The notes under the pieces were generated by a model. That model worked only from the letters and a program-made list of their open reading frames with translations, had not been told where the DNA came from and made no database searches. The translations under genes and the position numbers were made by a program. From NCBI RefSeq assembly GCF_020882245.1, contig NC_083597.1:9520581-9584580 (forward strand): a stretch of 64,000 nucleotides of DNA, in the 5' to 3' direction. Source of the DNA: Rhopalosiphum padi (lineage: Eukaryota > Arthropoda > Insecta > Hemiptera > Aphididae). Below are positions 1-13,519 of the stretch, piece after piece (positions within the stretch are counted from its first letter, which is position 1; each line of letters starts with the position of its first letter).

Positions 1-2460
1 TCATTGTACAGGTTTCCATGAGGTTTATTTCTAGAGTATGTGTATATTGTATACGGTGATCAAGTTATCTGTTTTTTAACCAATCAATTTTTCCAACTTT
101 TTCACAGTTTTTTGCTCTTCTCTCTCTCACACACATTCTGTCCCATTCTTTAGCAATATCCCTTAATCTTTCTCTCGTATACCTGTGCGCATCGTGTGAC
201 GCGCACATCGTTACCGAGTCAGCCGCAGTCATGAAGATTCATTAATGAACACCCATTAAGGCTCTTTAAAAATGCAACGATATAGCTCTGAAGTATAATC
301 TTATAAATTATGTTTATATATACATTATATACGTATCACGTATATATTTTTTTCGCAGATTTTTTTTGCCCCCCTTGTTTTTTTTATTGAATGTTGTGCT
401 TCGTACTTGTTGTATACCACGTTAACGTCAAAATGTATACACGTTAAACTATATGTACAGTGTTTATATTATAATGTATACAAATATATTTACCGTTATT
501 TACGGCTATATTAAGGATTTATAAATATTCAAAAAAATCACCTATATTATACTTAATATATAATAGTTTAATTATTTTCGTTTAATTTAATATGTACAAT
601 TGATAAGGTTTTAAAAGTATAGTGTAAACCTATAATTATTATAATATTATTATTCTCAATTAAATGGTTAACATATTCTGTGTGTGTATGATGTTGTGCA
701 CGCGGCACGCGTAAGTAAGTAATCCATAGCCAAATCTATTGCACTAAATACCAATGATTATACAATTTGGTACATATATAGTTAATCCTATAATCAAGGA
801 TATGTACCTCAAATGAGATGCCTAGCATTTAATATGAAATATAAAACTAAAGTATATAAATAATATTCAAACTTCTGCATACTCGAATAACAAATGAAAT
901 AGAACCAAATTTGATTTGTTAAAAAAATATAATATACCTAGTAATATAATAATATATTATTTTATTATTATCTGACTTAATATAACAATAATGATGTATT
1001 AATATTATCTTGTAATTAAATATTATATGTATAGCTTATACCAAAAGTATAATTTTAAATTTTGCAACATTATTGCTAATAAGTATAATGACTAATTAGC
1101 AAAAAATATTATGGTTTTTATATTAATATAATTGTGGTCAAAATGGTCTTATTCATATAATCATATTAAAATGTTTTGTTTTTGTATCATCACAACATTT
1201 TAGTAGAAAGTATACTATATTCATATAATATCATAAATCGTAAAGTTAAAGTACCATTTTTGGTTTTTAGTCATCCACAAAAAAATTTTAGTTCATTGGT
1301 TTTATTTTAAATAACGTCAAAAATGTTTATGGTTCATTAATATTTATTCCAATACACTTAACAGTAACGCGAATAAACGTAACACATAGTTTAGAACATA
1401 TATATCATTATAGAGAATCGAAAACTACGAGTTCAAGATTTCTGTGCATTTATATTTCATGATTTTAGAGTTTATTTAATGTTCAATAATTCCATTTACA
1501 TAAATTTGATCATTAACATTGCCGTCATTTACGGCTTTACGCCATAATAAATTGAATAATATTAAAAGAAAAAAAGGAATTGCATTTAACGTTGAAAATG
1601 TATATATGATGTTGAATTGCTTATATTTCGAAAACGATTAAAAAAAATAATTAATATTTGAGGTACAATAAAAAATAAATATTAGATTCAGGCAAAGAAT
1701 ATATTTTATATTAAATATTAAATACAAACCATTACTGTTATACTAAATAATGTTTAATTATTTTCGTGAAATAAAATATTATGTGAATACTGAATATTTT
1801 GTCGGCGTACCTATATAATTAATTGAATTCAGATTAATATGAATACAAAAATATTTAATCGAGACGATAAGACCACCACTTGAAAGTGAAAATGAACATA
1901 ATAATTATGGTTAACAGTTGAACTAAAAAACAGACGTTAATTTCTCTGAGATACTTATAGAAAACTACTTAATATATAAGTACCAGTGTACCACACTTCC
2001 AGTCAGTTGAAATAAAAAATAGAAAGATCTCGTTTCGCCATTCAAACGAACGTGTTCGGCAGGCGTGTAGCCAGGATTATGTGATGGTGAAATCTGAAGC
2101 GTCTGTAATGAGTATATTTTTTGCATAAATACGGCTAAGTGGGGTGTTTGAACATCCAAAACACTTCCCTGTTAACGCTACTGGTGTTTGGATGCAAACA
2201 GATAGAGGAGTCTACTCCGGGGGAGGCAATAATAACAACGCAATAATCTCAACGACGAAAACTGTGCGACAGTGTGCGTCGAGTTGTTGACAGATATAAA
2301 TAATATATAAAACTGACAACCGCAACACTAAATGCAAATTATTCAAAAAATTCGTCCGTTACGACCTTCTAATAACAAACAAGGTTGAACTTTAAGCGTA
2401 GTATACGGCCCGAGATATCTAACTAAAAATAATCGCGATGGGCAGAGAGAGACGACGATG
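1..2460. other. AT-rich non-coding stretch
   Basis: No coding region is supported here. Positions 115-230 hold a CT/CA-rich patch and a few CpGs. Positions about 2030-2290 are less AT-rich and contain a GTGTAGCCAGG-like segment. A related short motif (GTACGCCACTGG) occurs near 3697, which suggests degenerate dispersed-repeat fragments. The 64-codon minus-strand frame at 1965-2159 has no recognisable features. Confidence 0.4.
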
Positions 2461-5400
2461 CACAAGGTAAATGTTTCACAAGTCGCATTTATTTATTTTT
2501 AAACAAATAACTATAGATACACAAATATTACAATTTATTTACTATGCATATACAGTCCTGAGACTAGTATTTATAATCCGAAACGTAATTATTTGTATAT
2601 TTAAGGGTGACTATACCGGTGTTGGTGAATTGCGGCCACACAATAATGTATAATATATTACATAACATATAATATATAAACATCAGTGACATCACTATAA
2701 TTTATATTGAAAAAAAGTATTTAAAGTGATTCACTAAATTAATTATTAATATCAACGGACTTCGAACAGGACACTTTATTTCCTGTGTTTAGAAAATAGT
2801 CTTGTATTAATCTCAATGTGTTCATCATATAGTTAATAATATTATTATGATTATAATAAGTTACATGGACCTTAAAGAACAACAGTTACAAATCATACAT
2901 TTTGTAAATGTTACAGTTTTAAATTGAATTATTGAAATCATAGTTTAGATAAAAAAAAAACACTAAATTTTGGATAACAATCATCGGATGTCGACACAAG
3001 CAATTGTCATGTCAGCAATAACCGTGAGACTATAAGAGTATATTATGACTAGTATGAGATATGTTGTATTGGTGTATTGCCCAGTGCTATATTTTTTTAA
3101 CGACTCATCTTATTTAACTTTAAAATGCAAACAATATCTTAAAAAAATTGTAAACAAAAAAAACACAAAAAATTATTTAACAATTTTTAGAGGTATGTTT
3201 TTTATAGAGTTTAGCCAAAATTGGTTTCTTGTTTTTTGTTGTTACATAAATATGATCACCCTTGAATATATTATATTAATAGTGTTAGTGTATTATATTA
3301 GTACAGCTACAACAAACATATTATATTGGTGACTATAGACATCTTCGACAAATTGAAAAAACGAATCCCTTATGGCCTAAGCTGAGATTTTCTTATTATC
3401 ATCAATACGTCATTTTAACGTCATCTCAGTATCTCACGATGTAATACTTCAACAATTTGGATTTTTATGTCTCTATAGTTATAGTACATTGCCCAATATT
3501 AATATGATTTTACGTTTTACTATCTATTAGTTATACTATATACTACTTAGTACTTATATTATATAGTATTATATATAAATAAGTTATATGATTGAAATTT
3601 AATCTAATTTAATTAGAAAAAAATACATTTAGTTCGTGTTATAGTTTACGTCAATATATTATACCTATAAAACCCCTAAAAATTCAGGTCTAAGTACGCC
3701 ACTGGTCGGCCCACTGCGGTGCTTTTGCTTAAAACAAAGCATGAGCTGTCAATATTTACAACTATGGGTTCTCATTAATAATAAATAATAATATTAACTT
3801 AAATTGTCAAAATGTTTCAATTGTTTTAAGGATATAAAACCATAGAAAACGAAAATATATTTAGGGCACATTATGACAAAGATGTATGTACCTTATTATA
3901 ACTGAACTTTTGTCTACAATGTATACATTTATATACTGGACGATTCTTTTTTATCAAAGAACAGTTATTATTTAAAAATCTATTTATGTTCTATAAAATA
4001 TTTTATTTACATGATTTTCAGTAATAATAAAACATTTTAATTTTTTTTTAATTTTCTTTATCGATATAATTTTAATTTATTTAATGAAAACATACATTTT
4101 TAAATCTTTAATTTCATTATCTGAAGCAGAATATTGTTTGGAGTATTTCGATGTATACAAATCGAAATTTTAACGAGTAGTTAATGAGTTTTAAATATTC
4201 AAAATGTTAATCTATATACTACTTTGCTTATCTAAATTTTAAATACTGTAATTCGTAAATTAAAGAATATTAAATATAAAATTTAGTTGCCATTCAAAAA
4301 AATTAAAAATTATATATAAAGATAAAAGTTATTAAAATGTTGTCTTGTTTTGACTGTAATTAAACGAATTAAAGTAAATATATTTTTTTAAATAATGGGT
4401 TTTGCTTAATAAATGAATAACCAGATATTAAGTTAATATGTTATACAATATGGATATTGATATAAAAATTTAAAAAAATAAGAAAAGAAAATAATTTTTT
4501 TTTAATAGCTTATGAAACTAATATTAACATACTACATTTTATAGGGATATTCCGACGAGCTTTTATCCATCATCTTTGTACGGTATGCTCATTTGAATAA
4601 ATAATTTAAGCTTTTTAAATTTGTAGTCTTTGTTACCCATGACATGTGTTGAAATGAAATCATTGTTAACGCAAATATAAGCGGTAATATGTTACTATCA
4701 AAAGTATATTATCTGATAACAAAAATAAGTGCGATAATAGACAATAACTGGTTGTTGACTTCGGCAGTGGTAGTTGCATCAAGGGATGATGGTTGTGGGG
4801 AAGGAGATAGTAGGTGATGACGGGGATAGGTGTAGGGTAACAGGTGTCGGCAGCAACCATTGCACCGTATGGGAAGAATAACAGAGGAGTTGAGTGGAAG
4901 TGAAGGGGATGAGATTCTTGAATTATTCTCAAATTTATCTTACTTGCTTATGTAGTTTTTGAATGTTAATATTTTTTCATTATTATTATTGCTTTGGTTT
5001 TTTGGACATGATTTGAATACAAAATATGAATAGCTTATCAAAACACTATATATATTTTTTTATTTGTGTTAGTTTTGTATGTTGAATGTTTAAAGCTCAT
5101 TATTTTCACACACATATATTTTTAATTCTAATGAAACCTTTTATATATACCTACGAACTTTGTGTGAAACATGCATGTGAACTAAACATGAATTATAAAC
5201 TCATTAATTTATACGTAAAATTTTGAAACTTAAAAGGACGTAAATATATCAAATAATAATTTCTATGACAGCTATTTAAATTTTAAATTTAACTTTGTTT
5301 TATGTAGATTACACACGTTACATAAAACGATTAAATGATACTAATCATACGTAAAGCTCGAGTGTGCAACTGTGTCGCCTACGTGTAGTAGGTACATACA

Positions 5401-7225
5401 AATAAATTATATTATAATAATAATATAGGTATTTACATACACACGTATATTATTTAAAAACTGTCAGAGGACGTGTAATATCAATAGCAATGAAATTGTA
5501 CAATATAAATATAACATAGTGAATTTGTAAAATGCAATTTTAGTTATTATTTCTGAAACACTATTTTGTGGAAAAATACACTAACATTTTGTCACTAAAT
5601 AGTATGAATATATTATATCTTAAGACGTCATACGATGTAAATTATAGAATATTTTTATATTAATGTCCAGTTTCGTTATACTGTTTGCTGTAATGCTGTG
5701 TTGTTAAATTTGTATTGGCGTTTACATTTTTATTTTTTAATATTTAATCCGTTTCAGAATATACATATACTTAAATTTATTAAAATGTACATCTATAGAT
5801 ATTTCCAATTATCTATAGTTATTAAGTCTTACATATAGTTATATCAATAACTTCGTTAAGAGATTGTATTAATTGGCATGATGTTCATGTTTCATTTGAT
5901 GTTATATTTTCATTAAAAGTTTTTAACTATCTCTATATGCTGTGAGGTAAATATTAAACAAGCTTTCGTTAAAATGCTATTTTAATGTAAAAAATATTAA
6001 TTAGACGTATAATATAATAAATTGGGTTTATATTAGAATATAAAGTTTGTATGAAAACATGTCGTTTATAAAATATTCGTTAAGACCGTTAATATTTGTC
6101 AAATTTCCAACAGTAATTTCGTTTAGATATAATGCTATGTGCATACGGTAAAAAAACTGCAATAAGAAATCACTATAACACAATTTGTTTATGTGAATTA
6201 ATAATAAAAATAATGAAGGATTCAAAAAATATAGTCTAAACCTTAATTTAAATTTGTAATAGTTATATTTTAAAAATTAAATTAGTTTTTAATTTTTTAT
6301 TAAATTTATTTAAGCAGAATAAAATATACCTAATCGTATAATAGCGATGCGTATAGATTAACAAAATTAATTCACATAACTTAAGCAGGCGACGTTAGCG
6401 TACAAAAAGTTTTTATATACGATTAAGGCTATTCTAAAACGACTGAAAGTTAGTTCGTCGAAGATAAAAATTTATTACGCTAATCTTCATATTGTGGTAA
6501 ACTTGAACTTGTAAGCGTCTTTTTTAGTATTGAATACAATGAATTCTACTCAATAACACTAACAGCCAATATTTAACGATTTCGGGATTTTTCAGACGTT
6601 ATTAATTGAAATTTATCACTCGAATGTCCAATAGTAGCGATTTTAAAAACTCAAGATTAAACTTGACTCATTTTGAGTTCCTTCTTAGAGATTGTTTTTT
6701 TTTTTAACTCCAGAAATAAGTAAAAAAAGTAAATATCCAAAGTATATTATTCAATAATCAGAAATTATTTGAAGTATTCGAATACTTTTAAAATGTTCAG
6801 AATAATTCTTCAATTATTTAAAAAGTATTTAAAAATATATCCGAATAAATGTTTAAAATATAATCAATTTTAAATTGCCAATGGCCATTTAATTACCTAA
6901 GTTTTAAAACTCAGAAATAAAACATATTTTTTTATAAAATTATGAAATCATCTAATGAATAAAAAATATATTTTAGTTGATTCTTTCTTTTTAATTCTCT
7001 TTAAACCTCTTTTTTTATAAATAGTTTCATATTTCCAATTAATGAAAAAATATTTAAATACTTAAAAAAAAATACGTTAATTCAATATTAAAAATGTGCC
7101 TATCAAATACTTAATTTGAATACTTTTTATTATTGTCGACTGTAGCACAAACAATATTTTTCTGAACAGAATAATATGTCATATTATAATTATATAATTC
7201 GAGAATAGTCTTCATGCGATAGGTC
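2461..7225. other. AT-rich intergenic or intronic DNA, no gene seen
   Basis: I find no supported gene. The open frame 3045-3332 (+) is Ile/Tyr/Leu-rich as expected for AT-rich DNA read by chance, and has no motif. Positions 4741-4920 are unusually G-rich on the plus strand, with GGGG and GGTGATG-type runs, but show no conserved protein on either strand. The remainder is AT-rich with poly-A/T runs. Confidence 0.4.
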
Positions 7226-7229
7226 TCAT

Positions 7230-7263
<34 letters not shown>

Positions 7264-7448
7264 CATTTAGAACTTTCAGTATATAACTATTATAGTTCGA
7301 CAGTTATTACAATATATAATATATGTATAAAAGATTTACAATAAATAGAATCTTAATTATAGCATAATTTAGATAATTTGGTGATTAGATAACAATATAA
7401 AATGAAATGAAACAATATATTATGGTGGACGTATAACGGTATATGGAA
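7264..7448 (-). other. 3'UTR of the gag-only element
   Basis: This short AT-rich segment lies between the Gag stop and the A tail. Parts of it align by eye with the segment after the Gag relic in the plus-strand copy (about 19850-20071); for example, both have CCATAATAT..TT.TTTCATTT-like and GTTATCTAATCACC/GTCAGCTAACTA-like stretches. Sharing of this 3' end by two independent insertions argues that the RT-less structure existed before transposition. Confidence 0.55.
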
Positions 7449-8567
7449 TTACAAATTACCTTTATTTAATAAAGCCGTTAGGAGAGACAGGAGGGGTTTT
7501 ATGATTGCACTGAATTCGGTAATAAAAGATGTAAATAAAGTTTCTATATTAGGAGATAGGTGGGAATGGTTATGATTGGAGGAAGTGGCTTCGGCATATG
7601 ATGGTTTATCGGTATTGGAATTTAAGGTGGATTTAAGGAAGTTTGTATGAGATTTGGGAGTAGATATGAAATGTTTACGACGAGGTGGTCTGTAATTAAG
7701 TTTTTCATAAACGGGACAGCCTTTGTAATTGGCAGGGTGGCTACCTTGGCATAAAGCACACCTGGCCGGAGATTCTGGTGACATAGTGCATACGTCAGAT
7801 CTGTGTTCTTCGCCACATCTGATGCATCGTGGAATGTGGTTGCAGTAACCCTGAGTGTGCCCGTAAGACAGACAACGATGGCATTGAGGTGGGCCTTTAC
7901 GTGGATGGGGCTTTTCGACAACAATTTTGGTGTGCAATAGATACTCGATTTTATATAAATCCATGTTGTTGGTGGCTATTTTGAGGTCGACGAAAAATAG
8001 AGGTAGAGGTGATTTATCGGAAGAGCGCTTAATGTTATGAACGTGGGTAACCTGGTGTCCCAGTTCCGATAGAGAAGTAATTATATCTTCAGTAGAGGTA
8101 GAAGGGTGGAGATTGCGGATCACCACCCGTAATGGACGCTTATCATACTGCTGGTATGAATGAAAACTGATGCTGTTTTCAATTAGATATTTAATGAGTA
8201 GTCTGTAATGCTCATAGAAATGAGTATGGACGATCAGGTAAGAAGGTGTGGTTTTACAGATAAATTCTGTTGTATTGAAAATTTTCATCAAGTTTGAGGT
8301 GAAACTGGAAAAATTACTCACGCCTTTGATATAAACTGCTGGTGGTTTTGGTAGGATATTTTGAGTATGAGTTTGAGTTTTGTTTGGCTGTGTGTTGTCG
8401 TTTGAGTCTTTAAGTGTGGTGAGGACTGAGTACCGGTTAGGAGTTATGAATATTTTTGATTTCTTATCATCTGGCTTGGGTGAGAGCGAAGAAGACGAAA
8501 GATTTCTTTTGCTTGAAGTTGAATAAGTTTTAGTTGTGACACGATTATTCGACGATTGGGCCGCCAT
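7449..8567 (-). CDS. Gag-like ORF1 protein of a Jockey/I-type non-LTR retrotransposon
   Basis: This is an intact 372-codon ORF starting MAAQSSNN. The N-terminal ~60 residues are Ser/Thr/Lys-rich and low complexity. A domain resembling PRE_C2HC, common in Jockey-type ORF1 proteins, covers about residues 150-225 (RPLRVVIRNLHP onward). Three zinc knuckles follow at about residues 230-290: CX2CX4HX4C (CHRCLSYGHTQGYC), CX2CX3HX4C (CIRCGEEHRSDVC) and CX2CX3HX6C (CALCQGSHPANYKGC). This triple pattern is typical of Jockey/I-clade Gag, which binds element RNA. The C-terminal ~70 residues are Ser/Asn-rich and end in a Leu-rich segment. The length is somewhat shorter than many Jockey ORF1 proteins. The first ATG after the 5'UTR is used, and the same start is visible in the older copy. 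It is much less AT-rich than its surroundings. Confidence 0.9.
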   Translation of the reverse strand: MAAQSSNNRVTTKTYSTSSKRNLSSSSLSPKPDDKKSKIFITPNRYSVLTTLKDSNDNTQPNKTQTHTQNILPKPPAVYIKGVSNFSSFTSNLMKIFNTTEFICKTTPSYLIVHTHFYEHYRLLIKYLIENSISFHSYQQYDKRPLRVVIRNLHPSTSTEDIITSLSELGHQVTHVHNIKRSSDKSPLPLFFVDLKIATNNMDLYKIEYLLHTKIVVEKPHPRKGPPQCHRCLSYGHTQGYCNHIPRCIRCGEEHRSDVCTMSPESPARCALCQGSHPANYKGCPVYEKLNYRPPRRKHFISTPKSHTNFLKSTLNSNTDKPSYAEATSSNHNHSHLSPNIETLFTSFITEFSAIIKPLLSLLTALLNKGNL

Positions 8568-8650
8568 ATTACGTAAACGTAAACGGCAGAAAGTAATAAT
8601 ATAATATTAGCGTATGAAAAACAGATAACGGAGCGAGCGTAATGACCGTG

Positions 8651-8665
8651 CGTTCATGATGAACG
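8651..8665. repeat. Short perfect inverted repeat in the element 5' end
   Basis: Positions 8651-8665 read CGTTCATGATGAACG, two 7-bp arms around one base. They lie about 20 bp inside the element's 5' end. It could fold in the RNA, or be coincidental. Confidence 0.4.
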
Positions 8666-8694
8666 TTATCGCCGGACTGTCATCATAGAAATTT

Positions 8695-10107
8695 ACTCAA
8701 GTAAATTCACAGCATAATATATACAAATTAAAAAATTATCTGAAAAATTAATGTTCATTATTAGTTATTATTATGATTTAATTTTTTTAATAAACTATTT
8801 TTGATAAATAAATTATTAAAAACCAAAAATAAATAACAATTTTGAATTTGTTTTTAAATGCTTAATCAAAATACTGTTTTCTGGTAACGCAAGCTATAAT
8901 TATATAGTATACGAGTATACTATATAATACTATATAAGTCCAGCTAAAACTATTTTAAGTGTTACAAAAAACTGTGGGAAACATATGTATTTTTAACTAA
9001 TAATTTACCATTATATTATTATTTAGATATAAAAATGTATATAGGGTAAAAGGTTATTTTCATTTAAAAGTAGTTGGTAAAATATAATACATAAAAGGCG
9101 GCAATATACACGTATTATATATTTATATAGATATGAACCAATGGTAGAGTAAAATTTGAAATGGAAATTAAAAGGAATGATTAATACAATTATTATACAA
9201 AACTCTGTCAAAGAAAACTATTTGTAAATATAGTTTATATAAATGTATATATTTCAATTAAATATAATTTTAACGATAGTCATAAACAGTAAATTAATTA
9301 TTTAAAGTAGCTCAATAAATGAAATAATTCTATGCAATAATTGATATGATATTTACTTCAGTTGTACTTCGATCTATTATTAGTATATAAACCAAGTCAT
9401 TGAACCTTCATTATTTTACTTAAAGTTAGTTATACCTTGTGTGATTTTCCTCGTTGTTAAATAATATTATATATAATTATCAATTTTTGATTTAATTTAA
9501 TTTAAATTACATAAATTATTATAACTTCACATAAAATAACTTCTATGAAAAATATCATCTGATAAAAAAAAAACCTAAATTGTTTATACTATTTTGTAAC
9601 TTAAGATTTCTGACTATGAAATAATTTAGATTTAGTTACTTATTATATATTATTATAGTTATTAAAAGGAGACACGCGCAATGCAATGCGTGTGCATGCG
9701 TGAACAGTGCAATTTTAATTATTTATTATATATATTTTATTCATATATTTTGTATAAAAAAATTAAATTACGTTTTTTTTTTTTTTTTGCTAGAATAAAC
9801 AATTTATGTTTGAGTTAAAACTTAATTAAAAATATAATAATAATAATATTATATAATATAATGTAATATATTACATATTTATATAGAATCAAATCAAATC
9901 AAGATAACTGTTAAAATAATATAATAATTTATTATTATTTTAATTTTTATCTGAAGTGTTTGGTAAATTAACGAATTAAAAATGCATGAAAAGAACAATA
10001 CAATTGTATTATTTTAATTGCAATTAATATAAATATAATCATTAATTAAAATTGCCAATGTCTGATGTATGGCCTAAGCCATTTTACTAGTTAAGATTTT
10101 GATAAAG
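8695..10107. other. AT-rich spacer, no gene seen
   Basis: I see no gene. There are A/T homopolymer runs (for example 9774-9788) and a small CG/GC-alternating patch at 9670-9710. A rather similar short patch occurs at 29175-29210. Nothing else is supported. Confidence 0.4.
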
Positions 10108-10388
10108 CAGTAATCAAAGAGAAAAATGCGATCAAATTTAATTTTCCCGGTACAGAAACATGGCTGTTTTTCATTTGAGTCAAGATGTTTCACATTATAC
10201 ACCATTTTGAAAATTCTTTTAAAGTATTTTTGTTAAGGGAGTATTTGATAGAAAATGAAAAAATGTTATTACCAATTATAATTTATTTCAAAAGTGCATG
10301 GATTGGAATTTTAGACAAGAATGATCGACTTAAAGATGACCCAATGAAAAATAATAACACTATATGGAATTGCACAATGTTATTTTGA
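10108..10388 (+). pseudogene. Decayed MULE-type transposase fragment
   Basis: Frameshifted pieces recall the MULE transposase domain, as found in insect FLYWCH/MULE proteins. From 10108 one frame reads ...KFNFPGTETW, followed in another frame by FHLSQD. In MULE proteins a FP.(T).(H).GC.FHLSQ segment follows the catalytic core. From 10185 a 67-codon frame contains YFKSAWIGILDKNDR and then IWN, like the family's YFe.tWIG...R....WN segment. The pieces are short and in more than one frame, so it is dead. No ends or target-site duplications were found. Confidence 0.55.
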
Positions 10389-13300
10389 TGGAATTTTCAT
10401 AGTTGATAAATAGTAAGGAATTAATAATTTAGATTAAGAGATGAACGCACGTAGAAAAAAAATACAAAATAAAAATTTAATCTCAGAATACAAGTATAAA
10501 AAAAATAAAAGAAGTATGTATTGTAATCTTTAGAGAATCTTCAAAAATATTTTATGAGCATCAGTAAATATGTACCTAAATTAATTCAAGTTTACGATAG
10601 ATGAAGTGCTTTAAGATAATGTCTTTAATAATTTTAATTTTATAAATAGCTAATTTTTATATTTTTGAAATACTTAAAAGTAAAACATTCGATATGATTA
10701 TTATTAATCGTTATTATATATATATATACCTAACCTAACGTAAAGTTATATTTGAAACATACCTATATTTTATATTGTTTTATATTATTATTATATATCT
10801 AAATATTTAAATTTATTTATTTATGCACTAAATGTTTGTGAGTTGAAATGTAGATACATAAATATATCGTAGGCGTTAATTATTTTCAAAATCACTGCAT
10901 TGAAATTACAAGACACCAGCATGATAGTTAATGCGAAGAACTTATTTTCAAAAAATGAATATACTTAATTTTTTTTTTATATTTCAAATATGATTATTTT
11001 TATTCTAAATTCATACAAATTTTAATTTATAAATAACTATATATGGCTAACAGTGAATAACGTTCATGAATTATATCTTGATAAAAAAAGAATACAAAAC
11101 TATTGGAAATTATAAGAAGTAGCGTTTAATAAGTTTAAAAGATTAAATAGTATATAATATCGTTAATTAAAAAGACTGTAATAATGAGAAGTCTCTGAAT
11201 TGCTTTAGAAAATATATAAAAATTAATTCTTTTGATAGAATAATGGTTGAGATAGAAAACAACATGAAATATAGGAAGTGAAAGAACTGTAAGGCTTACA
11301 CTGAAAATAAGACTAGGAGAAACAATATTATAGAAGAATTGATAGTTTATATTTATTTATGAAATAATAATAAATTATAAGTTTAATACAAAAATATTTA
11401 TTTTACCATGTTCTTTGTAACCTGTTTCTAAAATCATTTATTTAATTTTAATAACCTAAGAAAATAAATAAATGTAGTATCATATTTATTGTTGTTTCAC
11501 TGTTTGTGTTATCGAAGCATTATAGATATATTTTGGGTTCGGATGTTGTAGGGGTTGCATATTTTTCTATACATCTAAGTGTAAATTAATGTTTATAAAT
11601 TTAAAATCTATACGCAATATTATTTAAAAAAAATTCTAAAGTTTTATTTTATTTTCTATGTATTTTGTACTCAATTATTTTAAGTAGTTATTTTCACTAT
11701 CTAAAAATGTGTACAAAGTAGTGAATAGCACATTTTTGTACTTTCGTAAGTCTTTTTGAATATAATATATATATTATACCTTACCCTGTATATTTTCTTG
11801 TTATACGTCATGATGACGTATTATTTTTTTGTCAGATCACTTTTCCACCACTTTTTTTAATTAAAATTATAGTTACTTCGGATAAAAATAATAAACTACT
11901 ATACTATTATATAATTAATAAATAATAAGTTATATATTATTATATTATTTGAATCTTGAATATTTTATTTTTACTTAGTTAAGATTTATATATATACATG
12001 ATATATACAATAATAATATTGTATGATAATTATTATTAACTTCAACTTATATAATTTTTAAGCCATATGGCCTAGACTAATTGAATAATAATAAATGTAA
12101 AACTATGATCAAAACCGCTCAGACAATTAATACTTTTAAAGCAATCTATACGCCACATTCTATATGGTCATATGAAAGAATTTTTCCTATGTTAATTTAA
12201 TACAGGTACATTATAATATTATATTATACTGTGTTGTAGAGTTATGTGATAGTTAATAATAAGTTTTCAGGTTATATATAAGTACCATAATACGTGTGCT
12301 CATAACCTGAATTCTTATGCGATACCTACGTTGTTTATAACGTATAATATATACATAAACAAACTTCAAGCTTCATAGACTTTACTGTGTGAGATAGACC
12401 TAATTCTGGATTAAAAAGTAATAAATTATGAAACCAGTTTCGGGGTGATCATATTGCTTGAAACTAATATATGTATATGCAACGATGATCATACGTACTG
12501 CGAATTGCATAAAGGTCCTTATACAATGTAAAAAATATTTAGATATCTTATCCACTTTGTTTTTCATTATTATGAATGATGAAAAATTAATACAAAACAT
12601 ACTATAACACTTAAAAATATTTGAAGTTGTAACATTTTTTTAATTTTTTGTTTTTTATAATAATATAATACTAACCATAAAATATTTAGTTCATTGATTG
12701 ATGATATATTGTTTTTGTTCTTAAAATTAATTTAAATATTTTATCTGGTAAGACAAGTGTATTTAATACACCAAATTAACTAACCCAAAAATATATGTAT
12801 ACCTACGTGAATAACGTAGTAAATGTTGTATAATAATGATCTATTCTACAATTTAAATATCGGCACAGGTGACTAATATAAAAGTAAGTACTTAAATCGG
12901 GTGATCCACATTTTAATAATGTAAGACATTCATTTCGATTAATTTATTATTTTAATAATTATTAACGTTTTTAAGAATATTTTTTTACACAGTTTTAAGA
13001 GAACAAGATTTTTCTAAGAAAAAAATTTTAATTTTTACTATTTTTTATGTTATATTATTTTTTTAAAACAACATTCATTTTTAATTTGAGATTTCAAAGC
13101 AGATTTATTATTTTTTTTTTGAATTTTGAACGAGTAGTTATAATTTATAAGCATTTAAAGTTTTAAGAAGCAGAGTGGAATTATGCGGGAGTTTCTGTTT
13201 AGGTGTATACAATTAAAAATGAAAACAGTAATGAAAATAGTACAAAATTTAATTTTTCTCAAAAATTTTTTTTTTTAATGATTTAAGATTATACAAAAAA

Positions 13301-13519
13301 ATAATTTTAAAAACGTTAGCGATTATTTATAATATATATATATATTTATCGAAATAAAATTTAGATACACATAATATGCGTATTTTATATTGTGCGGAAC
13401 AAATATGGCAGTAGTAGAAATACACGAATCATCCATAACACTCTAATAATGTACACGTTAGAGTTTTAAAAAACGATTATTGATTAGTAGGTAGGTAGGT
13501 ATAGGTCCCACGTATTATA
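10389..13519. other. AT-rich stretch, no gene seen
   Basis: No gene is supported. The short open frame at 12400-12600 (minus) has no recognisable features. A GTAGGTAGGTAGGTATAGG motif near 13487 is of a kind common in aphid DNA. Confidence 0.4.

Larger units (their letters stand above)
7226..8694 (-). mobile_element. Young gag-only non-LTR retrotransposon copy, with TSD and A tail
   Basis: This is a complete insertion read on the minus strand. The 12-bp repeat TCATAGAAATTT flanks it at 7226-7237 and 8683-8694. Between these lie, in element orientation, a 5' end beginning TGACAGTCCGG, a 5'UTR of about 115 bp, one Gag ORF, about 185 bp of 3'UTR and an A tail read as 29 T's at 7235-7263, whose first bases overlap the TSD. 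No ORF2 (endonuclease/reverse transcriptase) lies between the Gag stop and the tail, whereas autonomous Jockey or I elements carry about 2.5-3 kb there. The intact ORF, long pure tail and perfect TSD point to a recent jump. Its reverse transcriptase must come from elsewhere (inference). A second copy of the same layout lies at 18954-20091. Confidence 0.85.

Noticed and set aside
4666..4932. 88-codon minus frame, Pro/His/Leu-rich
   Set aside because: It comes from a G-rich low-complexity patch and has no family features.
7622..7924. 100-codon minus-strand frame inside the Gag gene
   Set aside because: It overlaps the intact Gag ORF in another frame; the zinc-knuckle reading is the real one.
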